In this document: piece by piece, positions 16,415 to 25,229 of the stretch
How positions within the stretch are numbered: the stretch's first letter is position 1
Layout: every line of letters begins with the position of its first letter
NCBI RefSeq assembly: GCF_007558825.1
Contig: NZ_VLTK01000012.1
Location: 55,001 to 119,000, forward strand
DNA length: 64,000 nt
Direction: 5' to 3'
Source: Brevibacterium aurantiacum
Lineage (GTDB): Bacteria > Actinomycetota > Actinomycetes > Actinomycetales > Brevibacteriaceae
Translations under genes and position numbers: made by a program
Notes under the pieces: generated by a model
Told to the model about the DNA's origin: nothing
The model's database searches: none
Seen by the model: only the letters and a program-made list of their open reading frames with translations

Positions 16415-17521
16415 TCAGCCTGCGCTGACGCCGAACAGGAGGCCGAGAGCGTATGTCACGGCCGCTGCACCGAATCCCACCGCAAGCTGTCTCAGGGCGC
16501 GTGGTCCCGGAGCGGTTCCGGAGAGCAGGCCGACTGTGCCGCCGGTGAAGAGGAGTGCGATGCCGACGAGGCCGGCGGAGAGGAACACGGCGGGCAGGCC
16601 GGACATGCCGAAGATGTAGGGCAGGATCGGGATGAGGGCGCCCGAGGAGAAGAAGGCGAAGCTCGACAGCGATGCCCCCAAGCCGGTGCCCAGCTCGTTG
16701 CGGTCGACGCCGGAGTCGAGGCTGGGCAGCTGAGGAGCCGCGTTCTTGTTCTTGGCTGCGGCGATCGTCCGATGTGCTCGAGCATCGGCTTCGGGGGAGT
16801 CCATGCCCCTGGCGCGGAAGACGAGAGCGAGCTCGTTGGCATCGATGTTGAGATCTGCCAGTGCGTGGCGGGATTCAGGATCAGGTGTCGATGCATCGAG
16901 CAGCTCGCGCTGGGACCGCACGGAGATGTACTCCCCGGCCGCCATGGACAGAGCCCCTGCGAGCAGGCCGGAGACGCCGGTGAGCAGAATGACGTGGTTG
17001 CCCACCCCGGCAGCGCCGACACCGAGGACGAGCGCGAGGTTCGACACGAGCCCGTCATTGGCGCCGAAGACTGCGGCCCGGAAATTGCCCGACAGCCGGG
17101 CCCGGGAGCGGGCGGCGAGAGCGCGCACAACCTCGGCGTGGATCCGCTCGTCGGCGGCCATCTCTGCCGATGCCGCCTCGTCGTCGTCATAGGGTGAACT
17201 CGTCTCCGACTGCTGCGCCAGAGCGAGAACGAAGACCGACCCGAACATTCGACCCAGGAACGCAAGGCTCAGGGTGACCAGATCGGGGGCCCGCTTCTTC
17301 TGCGCATGCTCGCCGAGGAGGTCGATCCAGTGTTCCTGATGCCGGGATTCGGCGGTGGCCAGAGCGAGGAGTATCTCCCGGTCTTCGCCGGTGCGACGCT
17401 CGGCCAGGTTGCGGTAGACGCGCTCCTCGAGCCGCTCGTTCGCAAGATATCGCTGCCAGCGTCTGATCGTCCGGCGATCGGGCTTATAGGCAGCGTCGGG
17501 GGTTGTCGATTCGTTGTTCAT
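16415..17521 (-). CDS. Ferritin-like/VIT1-CCC1 fusion membrane protein (iron or manganese transporter)
   Basis: 368 residues from ATG 17521. Residues ~15-140 are a ferritin-like/rubrerythrin-type helical domain with metal-ligand candidates (LEERVYRN, ESRHQEHW, DERIHAEV). The rest is the VIT1/CCC1 membrane domain (AAVFGANDGLVSNLALVLGV, the LAGALSMAAGEYISV helix, and a C-terminal pair of helices). Related fusions (MbfA type) export iron out of the cytoplasm with the ferritin domain as sensor or oxidase. Start chosen because a good promoter lies just upstream. Divergent from the M28 peptidase gene. Confidence 0.9.
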   Translation of the reverse strand: MNNESTTPDAAYKPDRRTIRRWQRYLANERLEERVYRNLAERRTGEDREILLALATAESRHQEHWIDLLGEHAQKKRAPDLVTLSLAFLGRMFGSVFVLALAQQSETSSPYDDDEAASAEMAADERIHAEVVRALAARSRARLSGNFRAAVFGANDGLVSNLALVLGVGAAGVGNHVILLTGVSGLLAGALSMAAGEYISVRSQRELLDASTPDPESRHALADLNIDANELALVFRARGMDSPEADARAHRTIAAAKNKNAAPQLPSLDSGVDRNELGTGLGASLSSFAFFSSGALIPILPYIFGMSGLPAVFLSAGLVGIALLFTGGTVGLLSGTAPGPRALRQLAVGFGAAAVTYALGLLFGVSAG

Positions 17522-17531
17522 CACTGGTCTG

Positions 17532-17561
17532 ATTCTACTTTGAGTAGGCATTTGAATTCAA
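17532..17561 (-). promoter_or_regulatory. Promoter TTGAAT-N18-TAGAAT
   Basis: On the minus strand the -35 TTGAAT (17556-17561) and -10 TAGAAT (17532-17537) have an 18-base spacer and end 10 bases before ATG 17521. The -35 is part of the palindrome TTGAATTCAA, and the spacer holds CTACTCAAAGTAG, an inverted repeat reaching into the -10: possible metal-regulator sites. Confidence 0.6.
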
Positions 17562-17934
17562 TACTTGCGCAATTGATGAAGTATTGGTTGTTATCGATTC
17601 GTTACCTCAAAGGTCCAGGGGATGGACTAGATTAAAGCTCAATGTGAGTTGTGTCACCGTTTCGTTATAGATGTATGTATTTCGTTACCAATGGCGAAGA
17701 CATTGCGAAACGTGAGAATCAAGCTTCCCCTTGAGCTCGACCGGTTGCCACCGCTGCTGTTGCGAACTTCTGCCAGCAGCGGTGCATCAGGTTCGTGTTC
17801 AGCTATTCGTGTGCTGCGATTACCCCATGGGTGACGTTCGGTCGATGACCGGACGCGGTCAGAGATGCCCGCTCGCGAACGTGTGCGAAAAGCAATCATG
17901 GTTCGTCTGGCACCTGAGGAGCGAAAGGAACTCT
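17562..17934. other. Long regulatory gap between the VIT1 and M28 genes
   Basis: Holds three copies of TTCGTTA (17598, 17661, 17681), spaced 63 and 20 bp, within GTTAT-N6-GTTAC and GTCAC-N6-GTTAT repeats. It also has a hairpin with perfect 11-base arms, CACCGCTGCTG/CAGCAGCGGTG (17749-17759 and 17774-17784), in the probable 5' untranslated region of the peptidase mRNA. No gene seen. Confidence 0.6.
17590..17688 (+). promoter_or_regulatory. Cluster of MtrA-like GTNAC direct repeats
   Basis: GTTAT-CGATTC-GTTAC (17590-17605), GTCAC-CGTTTC-GTTAT (17653-17668) and GTATG-TATTTC-GTTAC (17673-17688). Each has one or more mismatches to GTNAC-N6-GTNAC. Distances of 63 and 20 bp keep them roughly on one DNA face. 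Regulator identity is inference. Confidence 0.4.
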
Positions 17935-19941
17935 ATGAAGTTGCGTACCAAAACATGGTTGGCGGTCACCGCCGCCACCGGTCTGGCTCTCGGCGGATTC
18001 AGTCCGGCACTGGCGGCGGGGAACGCGGGGCCGACCGAGCACACCGATATGGGCGTCACCGGCGACGCCGTGATGGATCATCTGCAGAAGATCTCCGATA
18101 TCTCGACTTCCCACGCCGATGAGGGGTTCCGCGCCTTGGGCACTCCCGGCTATGAGGAGTCGGTTGAATACGTCGAACAGACGCTTGAGGCAACAGGTGC
18201 CTTTGACGTCGAACGACAGGCCTTCGAAGTCGACGATCAGACGTTCGGCGAGGTCGCCGTCAGTGTTGACGGCGAGGAGGTCGAGGTCACCCCGGCCAGC
18301 TACACCGAGGGCACCGAAGAACCGCTGACCGATCTGTCGGTGGCGCTGCCGGTCGACGATGACTACAGCGACCTGGCCGGCGGTCAGCTTGGCTGCGAGG
18401 CCAGCGACTTCGATGACAGCGCCGAGGGCGCACTCGTGCTCGTCGCCCGCGGCACCTGTTCCTTCGGAGAGAAGACCCAGGCGGCCACGGATGCCGGAGC
18501 CGCAGCGGTCATCCTCTACAACAACGACACCTCTGCCCCCGATGAGGCACTCAACGCAACCCTCGGCGAACGTGTCGAGAATGGAGCGCCCACAGTCGGC
18601 GTCAGCTACAACGTCGGCAACGATCTGCTGACCAAGATCGACGGCGCCTCCGAGGATGAGCCGCTGCTGGCGGACTTCACCCTCGAAACCGAATACACCA
18701 CCTCGACGACCTGGAACGTCGTCGCCGAAACCAAGGCCGGCGACCACGACAACGTCCAGATGTTCGGCGCCCACCTCGACGGTGTCCGCGAGGGTCCGGG
18801 AGTCAATGACAACGGGTCCGGCTCAGCTGCACTTCTGGCCAGCGCCGAGGCTCTGGCCAAGCAGCCGACCGAAGCCGACAACGCCATCCGCTTCGGCTGG
18901 TGGGCCGCGGAAGAGGTCGGACTCGTCGGTTCGACCCACTACGTCGAAAGCCTCGGAGACGCCGAGCTCTCGAAGGTCAAGTCGTACATGAACTTCGACA
19001 TGATCGGCTCCGACAACTACATCGTCGGCACCTTGGATTCGGACGGCTCCGATGTGCCGATCCCGGACGGCGTCAATGTGCCCGAAGGATCGGCGGAACT
19101 CGAGAAGATCTTCACCGACTACTTCGCCGATAATGATCAGCCCAACGTCGGAACCGACTTCTCGGGCCGTTCGGACTACCAGGCTTTCATCGACAACGGC
19201 ATCCCAGCCAGCGGCCTGTTCTCCGGTGCGGATGGAACGAAGACTGAGCAGGAAGCTGAATGGTTCGGCGGAACCGTTGGTGACAAGCACGACACCAACT
19301 ACCATCAGCCCACGGACACGATCGAGAACGTGAACCAAGAGTCTCTCGATATCTTCGCGCCGGCCATCGGCTATTCGGTGCACACGCTCGCCTACGATCT
19401 CAGTGATGCGCCGGACCCGACCGATCCGCCGACCACTCCACCGACGGAGACTCCTACCAAGACGCCGACGGATGATCCGACGCAGACCCCGGGCGAGCGG
19501 AGTCTGAGCATCAATCCGACAACGATCGACCAGGCTGACTTCGTCGGTGAGAAGGGAGTCCAGGTGACAGCCGCCGGCTGCACCCCGGACACCACTGCCA
19601 CGATGACCGTGGAGCCGCAGAACGGCGAGATCGAGAAATTCGAGCAGGCTGCGACGGCAGATGCCGATTCCGTGGCCAAGTTCGGCGTACGTGGTCTCGA
19701 CGAGTCCAAGGCCGCAACCTACGTCGGACAGTACGACGTCACGGTCGACTGCGACGGCGGTGACCCGCTGTCCGGTTCCTTCGAGGTCCTCGCCGAGGAC
19801 GGCGACGGCCCGGGTGCCGGTGACGGCGGCGGAGACCTGCCGCGCACAGGCAATGAGGCCCTGCCCCTGGTGATCTCGGCGGGCGCACTTATGGCGCTCG
19901 GCGTGATCATGACAATGGGAGCTCGCCGCCGCAAGGCCTGA
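17935..19941 (+). CDS. Cell-wall-anchored M28 family aminopeptidase with PA domain and LPXTG motif
   Basis: 668 residues from ATG 17935 (AAAGGA upstream). Sec signal peptide with cleavage near ALAAG. Domains: M28 N-terminal part, a PA insert (about 140-270, with CSFGEKTQAATDAGAAAVILYNN split around it), and the Zn peptidase core with metal ligands in HLDGV, DNGSG, the EE of WWAAEEVG, and a late His (HDTNYHQPTD). A Thr/Pro stalk (about 485-520), an Ig-like C-terminal domain and the sorting signal LPRTG (635-639), hydrophobic helix and ARRRKA end follow. A sortase would attach it to peptidoglycan; none is in the window. It probably releases N-terminal amino acids from peptides for uptake. Confidence 0.93.
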   Translation: MKLRTKTWLAVTAATGLALGGFSPALAAGNAGPTEHTDMGVTGDAVMDHLQKISDISTSHADEGFRALGTPGYEESVEYVEQTLEATGAFDVERQAFEVDDQTFGEVAVSVDGEEVEVTPASYTEGTEEPLTDLSVALPVDDDYSDLAGGQLGCEASDFDDSAEGALVLVARGTCSFGEKTQAATDAGAAAVILYNNDTSAPDEALNATLGERVENGAPTVGVSYNVGNDLLTKIDGASEDEPLLADFTLETEYTTSTTWNVVAETKAGDHDNVQMFGAHLDGVREGPGVNDNGSGSAALLASAEALAKQPTEADNAIRFGWWAAEEVGLVGSTHYVESLGDAELSKVKSYMNFDMIGSDNYIVGTLDSDGSDVPIPDGVNVPEGSAELEKIFTDYFADNDQPNVGTDFSGRSDYQAFIDNGIPASGLFSGADGTKTEQEAEWFGGTVGDKHDTNYHQPTDTIENVNQESLDIFAPAIGYSVHTLAYDLSDAPDPTDPPTTPPTETPTKTPTDDPTQTPGERSLSINPTTIDQADFVGEKGVQVTAAGCTPDTTATMTVEPQNGEIEKFEQAATADADSVAKFGVRGLDESKAATYVGQYDVTVDCDGGDPLSGSFEVLAEDGDGPGAGDGGGDLPRTGNEALPLVISAGALMALGVIMTMGARRRKA

Positions 19942-19956
19942 GCATCCCCCGAATGC

Positions 19957-19996
19957 CACGCGGGCCGGTGACTGCAAAAGTTCACCGGCCCGCGTG
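19957..19996 (+). terminator. Hairpin terminator after the M28 peptidase gene
   Basis: Perfect 15-base arms 19957-19971 and 19982-19996 around a 10-base loop, 15 bp past the stop. No T-run, as usual in high-GC actinobacteria. Confidence 0.88.
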
Positions 19997-20047
19997 CCCA
20001 TTCACAGTCTTCAGCACCCGCTCATCTTGGTCAGGCAGAATTGGTTC

Positions 20048-20506
20048 GTGACTCCCAAACTCTTCTTCAAGACCTTCGCCATTGCAGAGACCATCACCTG
20101 GACACTGCTCATCATCGGCATGATCCTCAAATACACCCATATCACCGAGATCGGGGTGCGCATCGGCGGCGGCATCCATGGGTTCGTCTTCATCTGCTTC
20201 GTCATCGCCGTGCTCGGCGTCGGCACCTCGCAGATGTGGAGCAAGAAGCGCATCGCCACGGGCCTGGCCTCGGCCATCATTCCCTACGCCACGATTCCCT
20301 TCGAACGATCCGTGGAAAGGACAGGAGCGCTGGAGGGGGGCTGGGGGCTGGGCGCGAACGGTCGTACCCCGCGGAACTGGTTCGAGAAGCTCACCTCCTG
20401 GGCGATCCGCTCACCATTCCTGGCCATCGGTGTGGGAATCATCTTCGTCATCATCATCTTCAGCGGACTGCTGTTCCTCGGTCCTCCCGGCGAATGGGGC
20501 AAGTGA
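20048..20506 (+). CDS. DUF3817 membrane protein
   Basis: 152 residues from GTG 20048. Three to four membrane helices: two in the N-terminal ~75 residues (FKTFAIAETITW, IGGGIHGFVFICFVIAV), a short one near residue 80, and one at the C-terminus. The AETITW and HGFVF signatures match DUF3817, a small actinobacterial membrane family of unknown role. CAGAAT stands 6 bases before the GTG, suggesting a leaderless start; this decided the start over the upstream ATG at 19999. Confidence 0.82.
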   Translation: MTPKLFFKTFAIAETITWTLLIIGMILKYTHITEIGVRIGGGIHGFVFICFVIAVLGVGTSQMWSKKRIATGLASAIIPYATIPFERSVERTGALEGGWGLGANGRTPRNWFEKLTSWAIRSPFLAIGVGIIFVIIIFSGLLFLGPPGEWGK

Positions 20507-20626
20507 ACGACGCGTAGCCTCGGCGGGCCTGTCCAGGACATGCAGACTCGCATAGGATGAACACAACGGGCGCTGTGGTCCCACTGTGCCTGGCCCCTTC
20601 CAATCCAGAATCTCGGAAAGGCTCAA

Positions 20627-22399
20627 GTGGATTTCATCCTGGGCGCCGTAGTCATCGGTGTCATAGTCATCATCGCCCTGATCGCGTTCTTCGTGATCAT
20701 GCGCTCGATCAAGATCGCCTCCCCGTCTGAGGCCCTCATCATCACCGGCCGCAATGCCAGCAGTTCGGGCGGTACCGGTCGCATCATCATCGGTGGGCGC
20801 TCAGTGGTCTATCCGATCGTGCAGAAGGCATTCATCCTGTCGCTGTCCTCACGTCAGATCGCCGTCGCGATCGACGGCATCTCGATGAACGGCATCGCAT
20901 TGCGCCTGCACGGAGTTGCGCAGGTCAAGGTGGGTGGCACCGAGGAAGACGTGCGCAAGGCAGCACAGCGCTTCCTCGATCAGCAGGATCAGATCGAGCC
21001 CTACAGCACAGAGATCCTCTCCGGTACGCTGCGTGCCGTCGTCGGTACGCTGACCGTTGAGCAGATCATCCAGGATCGCGCTTCCTTCGCCTCGCAGGTG
21101 CAGGAGGAATCAGCGCACTCGATGAACAACCAGGGTCTGGTCATCGACACATTCCAGATCTCTGCGGTCGAGGACGAGGGCAGCTACCTGAAGGACTGGG
21201 GTCGCCCGCAGGCGGCGGAGGTCGCGAAGAATGCCGCCATCGCCGAGGCGAACGCCAGTCGCGCCTCGGCCGTCGAGCAGGCGCTGCAGAACGAGTCAAC
21301 CCAGAAGCAGCAGGCTCTGACAGATCAGGCAATCGCCGAACAGCAGCAGCAGCTCGCGCTGCGGCGTGCGGCGCTGAAAGAAGAAGCCGATCAGCGTCAG
21401 GCGGGTGCCGATAACGCCGGTCCGCTGGCGAACGCGGCGGAGAAGCAGAAGCTGCTCGAACGCGACCGAATCGTCGCGAAGGAAGCCGCAGAGTTGCGTG
21501 CCGAACAGCTCGATGCCGAGGTCAGGCGTCCTGCCGATGCGGAGCGGTACCGCCAGCAGGCAGAAGCTGACGCGCGAGCCTACGATGTCGAAGCCCAGGG
21601 CCGAGCCGAGGCAGCCGCCGAGCTGCATCGTCGTTCGAAGGACGCTGAGGCCATTCGCCTCGAGGGCGAGGCTCAGGCCGATGCGATCAGGGCGCGCGGT
21701 GAGGCAGAAGCTGGAGCCCTCCAGGCTCAGGCTGAGGCCTACAAGAAGTTCAACGATGCCGCCGTGCTGTCGAAGGTCCTCGAAGTTCTGCCGACCATCG
21801 CCGGCGAGCTCGTCGCGCCCTACGCGAACATCAAGGACCTCTCGATCGTGTCCACCGATGGTGAGTCCAAGCTCGCGAACTCGGTATCGAACAACCTCGC
21901 TCAGGTGCTCGAGGTCGTGCGCGGCACCACCGGCATCGACCTCAGCGATCTGGTCAGCAAGGCCCAGAACCAGGGCGGATCGAAGTCCGCGACCGGCTGG
22001 GGCAGGGATGACTCGACCGGATTCGACGATGCGGGTGATTTCGCCGGTTCGGGTTCTGCAGGCGGTGGAGCCGACGACAACGATCAGGTCGTCGAAGGCG
22101 AGATCTCCGAGGGCCACGGCGGCCAGCCGGGTCGCGGGGATCGCTCAGGTCGCGGAGATCGCTCGGGTCGCGGGGGGCCGAAGCCCACTGGTTTGGGAGA
22201 TCCCAGTGCATGGTCGAGTGGGAATTTCGACCCGAAGGACTACCTCGACGAGAACGGTGAGCTCGACCTCACGCACATCGGCGATGACGTGAAGAAGGCC
22301 ACTGGAATCGACGTGCAGTCCTACATCGCCGAGGCGCTGCGCCGACGCGACGGTCGTGACGGCGATTCGGACGGGACGGGCGGTCCCGACAGGAAATAG
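20627..22399 (+). CDS. Flotillin-like SPFH/Band 7 membrane protein
   Basis: 590 residues. N-terminal membrane helix (residues 3-27), SPFH/Band 7 domain (about 35-210, with EEDVRKAAQRFL), then a long Ala/Glu/Gln-rich coiled coil (210-390) with AEAEADA-type heptads characteristic of flotillins, and a flotillin C-terminal region (LPTIAGELVAPYANIKDLSIVS). The last ~130 residues are a Gly/Asp/Arg-rich extension not usual in flotillins, containing GRGDRS repeats. Flotillins oligomerise and organise ordered membrane domains; C35-type olefins or cardiolipin made by other genes here would share that membrane, though no direct link is shown. GTG start follows GGAAAGG. Ends in a strong hairpin. Confidence 0.9.
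   Translation: MDFILGAVVIGVIVIIALIAFFVIMRSIKIASPSEALIITGRNASSSGGTGRIIIGGRSVVYPIVQKAFILSLSSRQIAVAIDGISMNGIALRLHGVAQVKVGGTEEDVRKAAQRFLDQQDQIEPYSTEILSGTLRAVVGTLTVEQIIQDRASFASQVQEESAHSMNNQGLVIDTFQISAVEDEGSYLKDWGRPQAAEVAKNAAIAEANASRASAVEQALQNESTQKQQALTDQAIAEQQQQLALRRAALKEEADQRQAGADNAGPLANAAEKQKLLERDRIVAKEAAELRAEQLDAEVRRPADAERYRQQAEADARAYDVEAQGRAEAAAELHRRSKDAEAIRLEGEAQADAIRARGEAEAGALQAQAEAYKKFNDAAVLSKVLEVLPTIAGELVAPYANIKDLSIVSTDGESKLANSVSNNLAQVLEVVRGTTGIDLSDLVSKAQNQGGSKSATGWGRDDSTGFDDAGDFAGSGSAGGGADDNDQVVEGEISEGHGGQPGRGDRSGRGDRSGRGGPKPTGLGDPSAWSSGNFDPKDYLDENGELDLTHIGDDVKKATGIDVQSYIAEALRRRDGRDGDSDGTGGPDRK
22130..22175 (+). repeat. 18-bp tandem repeat encoding GRGDRS in flotillin tail
   Basis: Units 22130-22147 and 22148-22165 plus a partial third; two base differences. 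Encodes RGD-containing GRGDRSGRGDRSGRGG. Confidence 0.7.
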
Positions 22400-22419
22400 T
22401 CTGTGCCGTGATCGGCATT

Positions 22420-22452
22420 CACACTGCCCGGCGGTGACCCTCGGGCAGTGTG
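22420..22452 (+). terminator. Hairpin terminator after flotillin gene
   Basis: Perfect 11-base arms CACACTGCCCG (22420-22430) and CGGGCAGTGTG (22442-22452) around an 11-base loop, 20 bp past the stop. Confidence 0.82.
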
Positions 22453-22617
22453 CGGAACTGATGCGTACGTGCTTGGCAGCAGATGCCGGGCATGTACGCT
22501 TTCTGCGTCCGGGTCTGCTGCGCGGGCCCGCCTCGGCGGCAGTTTGAAGTTGGAGCGGGACGGGCAGCGGGCACCGGTACGCGCTGAGTTCGAGGGATGA
22601 CGCACTCATTCATAAAG

Positions 22618-22637
22618 ACATGCGCATATGTTAATGT
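22618..22637 (+). promoter_or_regulatory. Candidate promoter/operator of the CDF exporter gene
   Basis: AT-rich stretch with ACAT-GCGCAT-ATGT (an imperfect dyad of the ATATGNN type seen at ArsR/SmtB sites) overlapping a TAATGT or TATGTT -10-like box. The zinc-type ArsR gene at 32287-32646 would be a candidate regulator. Confidence 0.3.
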
Positions 22638-22656
22638 GACCATGAAGGAGGTTTCC

Positions 22657-23565
22657 ATGGCTCATGATCACTCGCACAGCTCAGGATCGCGTCGACGCTT
22701 GGCGATCGTCTTCGGCATCGTCCTGTTGATCTTCGTCTTCCAGGTGATCGGCTCGATCATGACGGGCAGTCTGGCGCTGCTCATCGACACCGGACATAAT
22801 TCCGTCGACCTCATCGGCATCGGGATCGCACTCTTCGCCGCCACCCTGGTCCGCAAGCCGCCGAAGGGTCAGAAGACCTGGGGGTTTCGCCGAGCCGAGG
22901 TGCTTGCCGCCGGAGCGCAGGCGACTCTGCTGCTGGGGCTCGGCGTCTACAGTCTCATCGAGGGCATCCGTCGCTTCTTCGTCCCTCCGGAGGTGCCGGG
23001 CCCGGAACTGATGTTCTTCGGCGTCGTCGGACTTCTCGGCAACATCGTGTCGATCATCATCCTCAGTTCCTCCAAAGAGCAGTCGCTCAACCTCAAGGCC
23101 GCGTTCCTCGAGGTCATCGCCGATGCGTTGGGATCCGTCGCCGTCATCCTCGCCGCCGTCTCCATCTGGCTCTTCGACTGGACCCGCGCCGATGCCGTGG
23201 CAGCCCTGTTCATCGCCGCGCTGATCGTCCCACGAGCCTTCTCCATCCTGAAGGAGACCGGATCGATCCTGCTTGAAGTCGCCCCCAGGGAACTCGACCT
23301 CGACAGGGTCAAGATGCACATTGAAGGAGTCGAGCACGTCCAAGAGGTCCACGACCTTCACGTGACGCGCATCGATTCGAACCTCCCCGTGCTCACCGCC
23401 CACGTGGTCCTCGCCGACGAATGCTTCTACGACGGTCATGCCCCGCGAATACTCATCGCGCTCCAGGAGTGCCTGGCTGAGCACTTCAAGGTCGCGATCG
23501 AACACTCGACGTTCCAGTTCGACAGGGCGAAGGACGCGGCCCAGGAGACGCACACCCACACCTGA
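22657..23565 (+). CDS. Cation diffusion facilitator (Zn/Co/Fe exporter)
   Basis: 302 residues from ATG 22657, which follows AAGGAGG; upstream extension is unlikely. Six membrane helices in residues ~15-210. Metal-site motifs HNSVD in helix 2 and ADALGSV in helix 5 match the CDF HxxxD/DxxxD sites. Cytoplasmic C-terminal ferredoxin-like domain (about 215-295). Both termini are His-rich (MAHDHSHSS and ETHTHT). Exports divalent metals in exchange for protons, dimeric in the membrane. Monocistronic with a terminator hairpin beyond. Confidence 0.93.
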   Translation: MAHDHSHSSGSRRRLAIVFGIVLLIFVFQVIGSIMTGSLALLIDTGHNSVDLIGIGIALFAATLVRKPPKGQKTWGFRRAEVLAAGAQATLLLGLGVYSLIEGIRRFFVPPEVPGPELMFFGVVGLLGNIVSIIILSSSKEQSLNLKAAFLEVIADALGSVAVILAAVSIWLFDWTRADAVAALFIAALIVPRAFSILKETGSILLEVAPRELDLDRVKMHIEGVEHVQEVHDLHVTRIDSNLPVLTAHVVLADECFYDGHAPRILIALQECLAEHFKVAIEHSTFQFDRAKDAAQETHTHT

Positions 23566-23708
23566 GGCTGATGGCCCCCGCCGGAGACGCAGACCCTGAC
23601 GTTAGCAGTCGCACGCCCGAGTGTCGGAGCCACTCCTCCTCACCGGATCCGCTGGCCCCAGCTGCCGTTGTCGCTCATTGCGGTGATCGGCCGCCGCGAG
23701 GAACAACA

Positions 23709-23761
23709 GTTGGTAACTTCTGGTCGAATCCGCCCGATTCTTTCGATCAGAAGTTACCAAC
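23709..23761. terminator. Bidirectional hairpin between convergent genes
   Basis: 20-base arms 23709-23728 and 23742-23761 with a single mismatch, loop 13 bases. Lies between the ends of the CDF and racemase genes and can stop transcription both ways. Confidence 0.88.
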
Positions 23762-23782
23762 CGTTGGACTCTACCCAGCGGC

Positions 23783-24907
23783 TCAGCTCTGCGGCAGGAT
23801 CTGCAGCGAATCGGTGCGGAGCTTCTCGAGCCTCGAGGGGTCGATCGACACGCCGAAGCCGACACCGGTGGGCACATCGACCTTGCCGTCATACATGACG
23901 ATCTCTTCGGTGATGTCCTCGTGGAAGAAGCGATTCGATCCGGAGATGTCTCCGGGCAAGGTGAAGCCGGGCAGTGATGCCAATGCTGCATTGGCGGCAC
24001 GGCCCAAACCGGTCTCGACCATTCCGCCGTGCCAGACTGCCACACCATGTGCGGCGCAGAGATCATGGATCTTCTTCGCCTCGATGAAGCCGCCCACGCG
24101 TCCGGGCTTGATGTTGATGACGGCTGCCGCGCCCATGGAGATCGCATCGGCGGCGGCTTCAGCGGAATCGATCGATTCGTCCAGACACATCGGAGTCTCC
24201 ATCAGCTTCGCGAGCTCGCCGTGCTGGCGGATGTCGGCTTCTCCCAAGGGCTGTTCGATGAGGAGGAGGCCGTAATCGTCGAGTCTGCGCAGGTGGGAGG
24301 CATCGACGAGGGTGTAGGCGGCGTTGGCATCGACCTGGAAGCCGAAGTCGTCGCCGAAGGCCTTGCGCACCGCGGCGATCGGGGCAATATCCTTACCCGG
24401 CTTGATCTTGAGTTTGATGCGGGCGTATCCCTCGTCCAGATACCCGCCGATGACTCTGACCGTCTCTTCGACAGAATCCTGGATGCCCACGGAGACTCCG
24501 GAGGGGACGGAGTCGACGACGCCGCCCAGGTAGGTCTTGAAGGACTGGTCATTGAGTTTGAGCTGGGCCTCGATGACCGCCATCTCCAGCGCCGACTTCG
24601 CCATCGGGTGACCGATCACGTGACGCAGGTGCCAGGACACGGTCTCCGCAGTCAGATCGTCGACGTCGAAGAGGATCGGAGCCAGCCATCGCTTCGTCAC
24701 ATCGATGCCCGAAGCCACGTACTCAGAAGAGTAGAGCGGGGAGATCATCGCCACCGACTCACCCCAGCCCGTGATCTCACCCTTCGGGGTGTCGAAGGTG
24801 GCCTCGACGAGGTAGCAGTCCTTCTCCGTCTCCCGCATGAATGAGGTCTCGAAGGGGGTGACGAGGGGAATGGACACCTGGTGGAGAGTGATTGACTTGA
24901 GTTTCAT
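23783..24907 (-). CDS. Enolase-superfamily o-succinylbenzoate synthase / N-acylamino acid racemase-like enzyme
   Basis: 374 residues from ATG 24907 (GAAGG upstream). Muconate-lactonizing subgroup: catalytic Lys pair region IKLKIKPG, metal ligands in VDAN, IEQPL and DESI, second Lys in NIKPGRVGG, and the WHGGMVETGLGR stretch typical of the OSBS/NSAR branch. Reaction would be dehydration in menaquinone synthesis or racemisation of N-acylated amino acids. No men genes are adjacent, and a metallopeptidase of the ArgE/DapE/CPG2 type lies 1.4 kb away, so racemisation of acyl amino acids is a reasonable guess. A TAGGAT -10 box stands at 24942-24947. Confidence 0.85.
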   Translation of the reverse strand: MKLKSITLHQVSIPLVTPFETSFMRETEKDCYLVEATFDTPKGEITGWGESVAMISPLYSSEYVASGIDVTKRWLAPILFDVDDLTAETVSWHLRHVIGHPMAKSALEMAVIEAQLKLNDQSFKTYLGGVVDSVPSGVSVGIQDSVEETVRVIGGYLDEGYARIKLKIKPGKDIAPIAAVRKAFGDDFGFQVDANAAYTLVDASHLRRLDDYGLLLIEQPLGEADIRQHGELAKLMETPMCLDESIDSAEAAADAISMGAAAVINIKPGRVGGFIEAKKIHDLCAAHGVAVWHGGMVETGLGRAANAALASLPGFTLPGDISGSNRFFHEDITEEIVMYDGKVDVPTGVGFGVSIDPSRLEKLRTDSLQILPQS

Positions 24908-25229
24908 GCGCCATGCACCTTCTTTGTGTTCGGGGCTGATGATCCTATGACCCAGCCTATAACCACTCGCAGGACCGCCTCGGCGGGCATTGGAGTATGG
25001 GACAGAAGTGGACATGCGAAGCGCGGACCGCGGCGATTTCGATGGACCAGAATGGTCGATTCCAGCGGCGAGACTGACATGAGTCTCCTTCGGAATACTC
25101 CGACAGGATTCCTTGTGGTCACCGGCGTGCTCGCACCATCCGTCTCACGCGCCGGTCTGCCGCTGGAGCGCGTGCGTCCGACATTGGTACTGTGAGTCAA
25201 AGATCCCGCTCAACTCAAGGGAGAGCTAC
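24908..25229. other. 322-bp gap between divergent racemase and FkbM genes
   Basis: Contains a TAGGAT box on the minus strand for the racemase and TACTGT (25188-25193) on the plus strand for the methyltransferase gene. No gene or strong repeat seen. Confidence 0.5.

Noticed and set aside
17731..17934. Extended N-terminus of the M28 peptidase
   Set aside because: The signal peptide begins at ATG 17935 with AAAGGA upstream; the extension runs through the leader hairpin.
17935..19941. Sortase cluster around the LPXTG protein
   Set aside because: No sortase or pilin gene was found within the window; housekeeping sortases are often unlinked.
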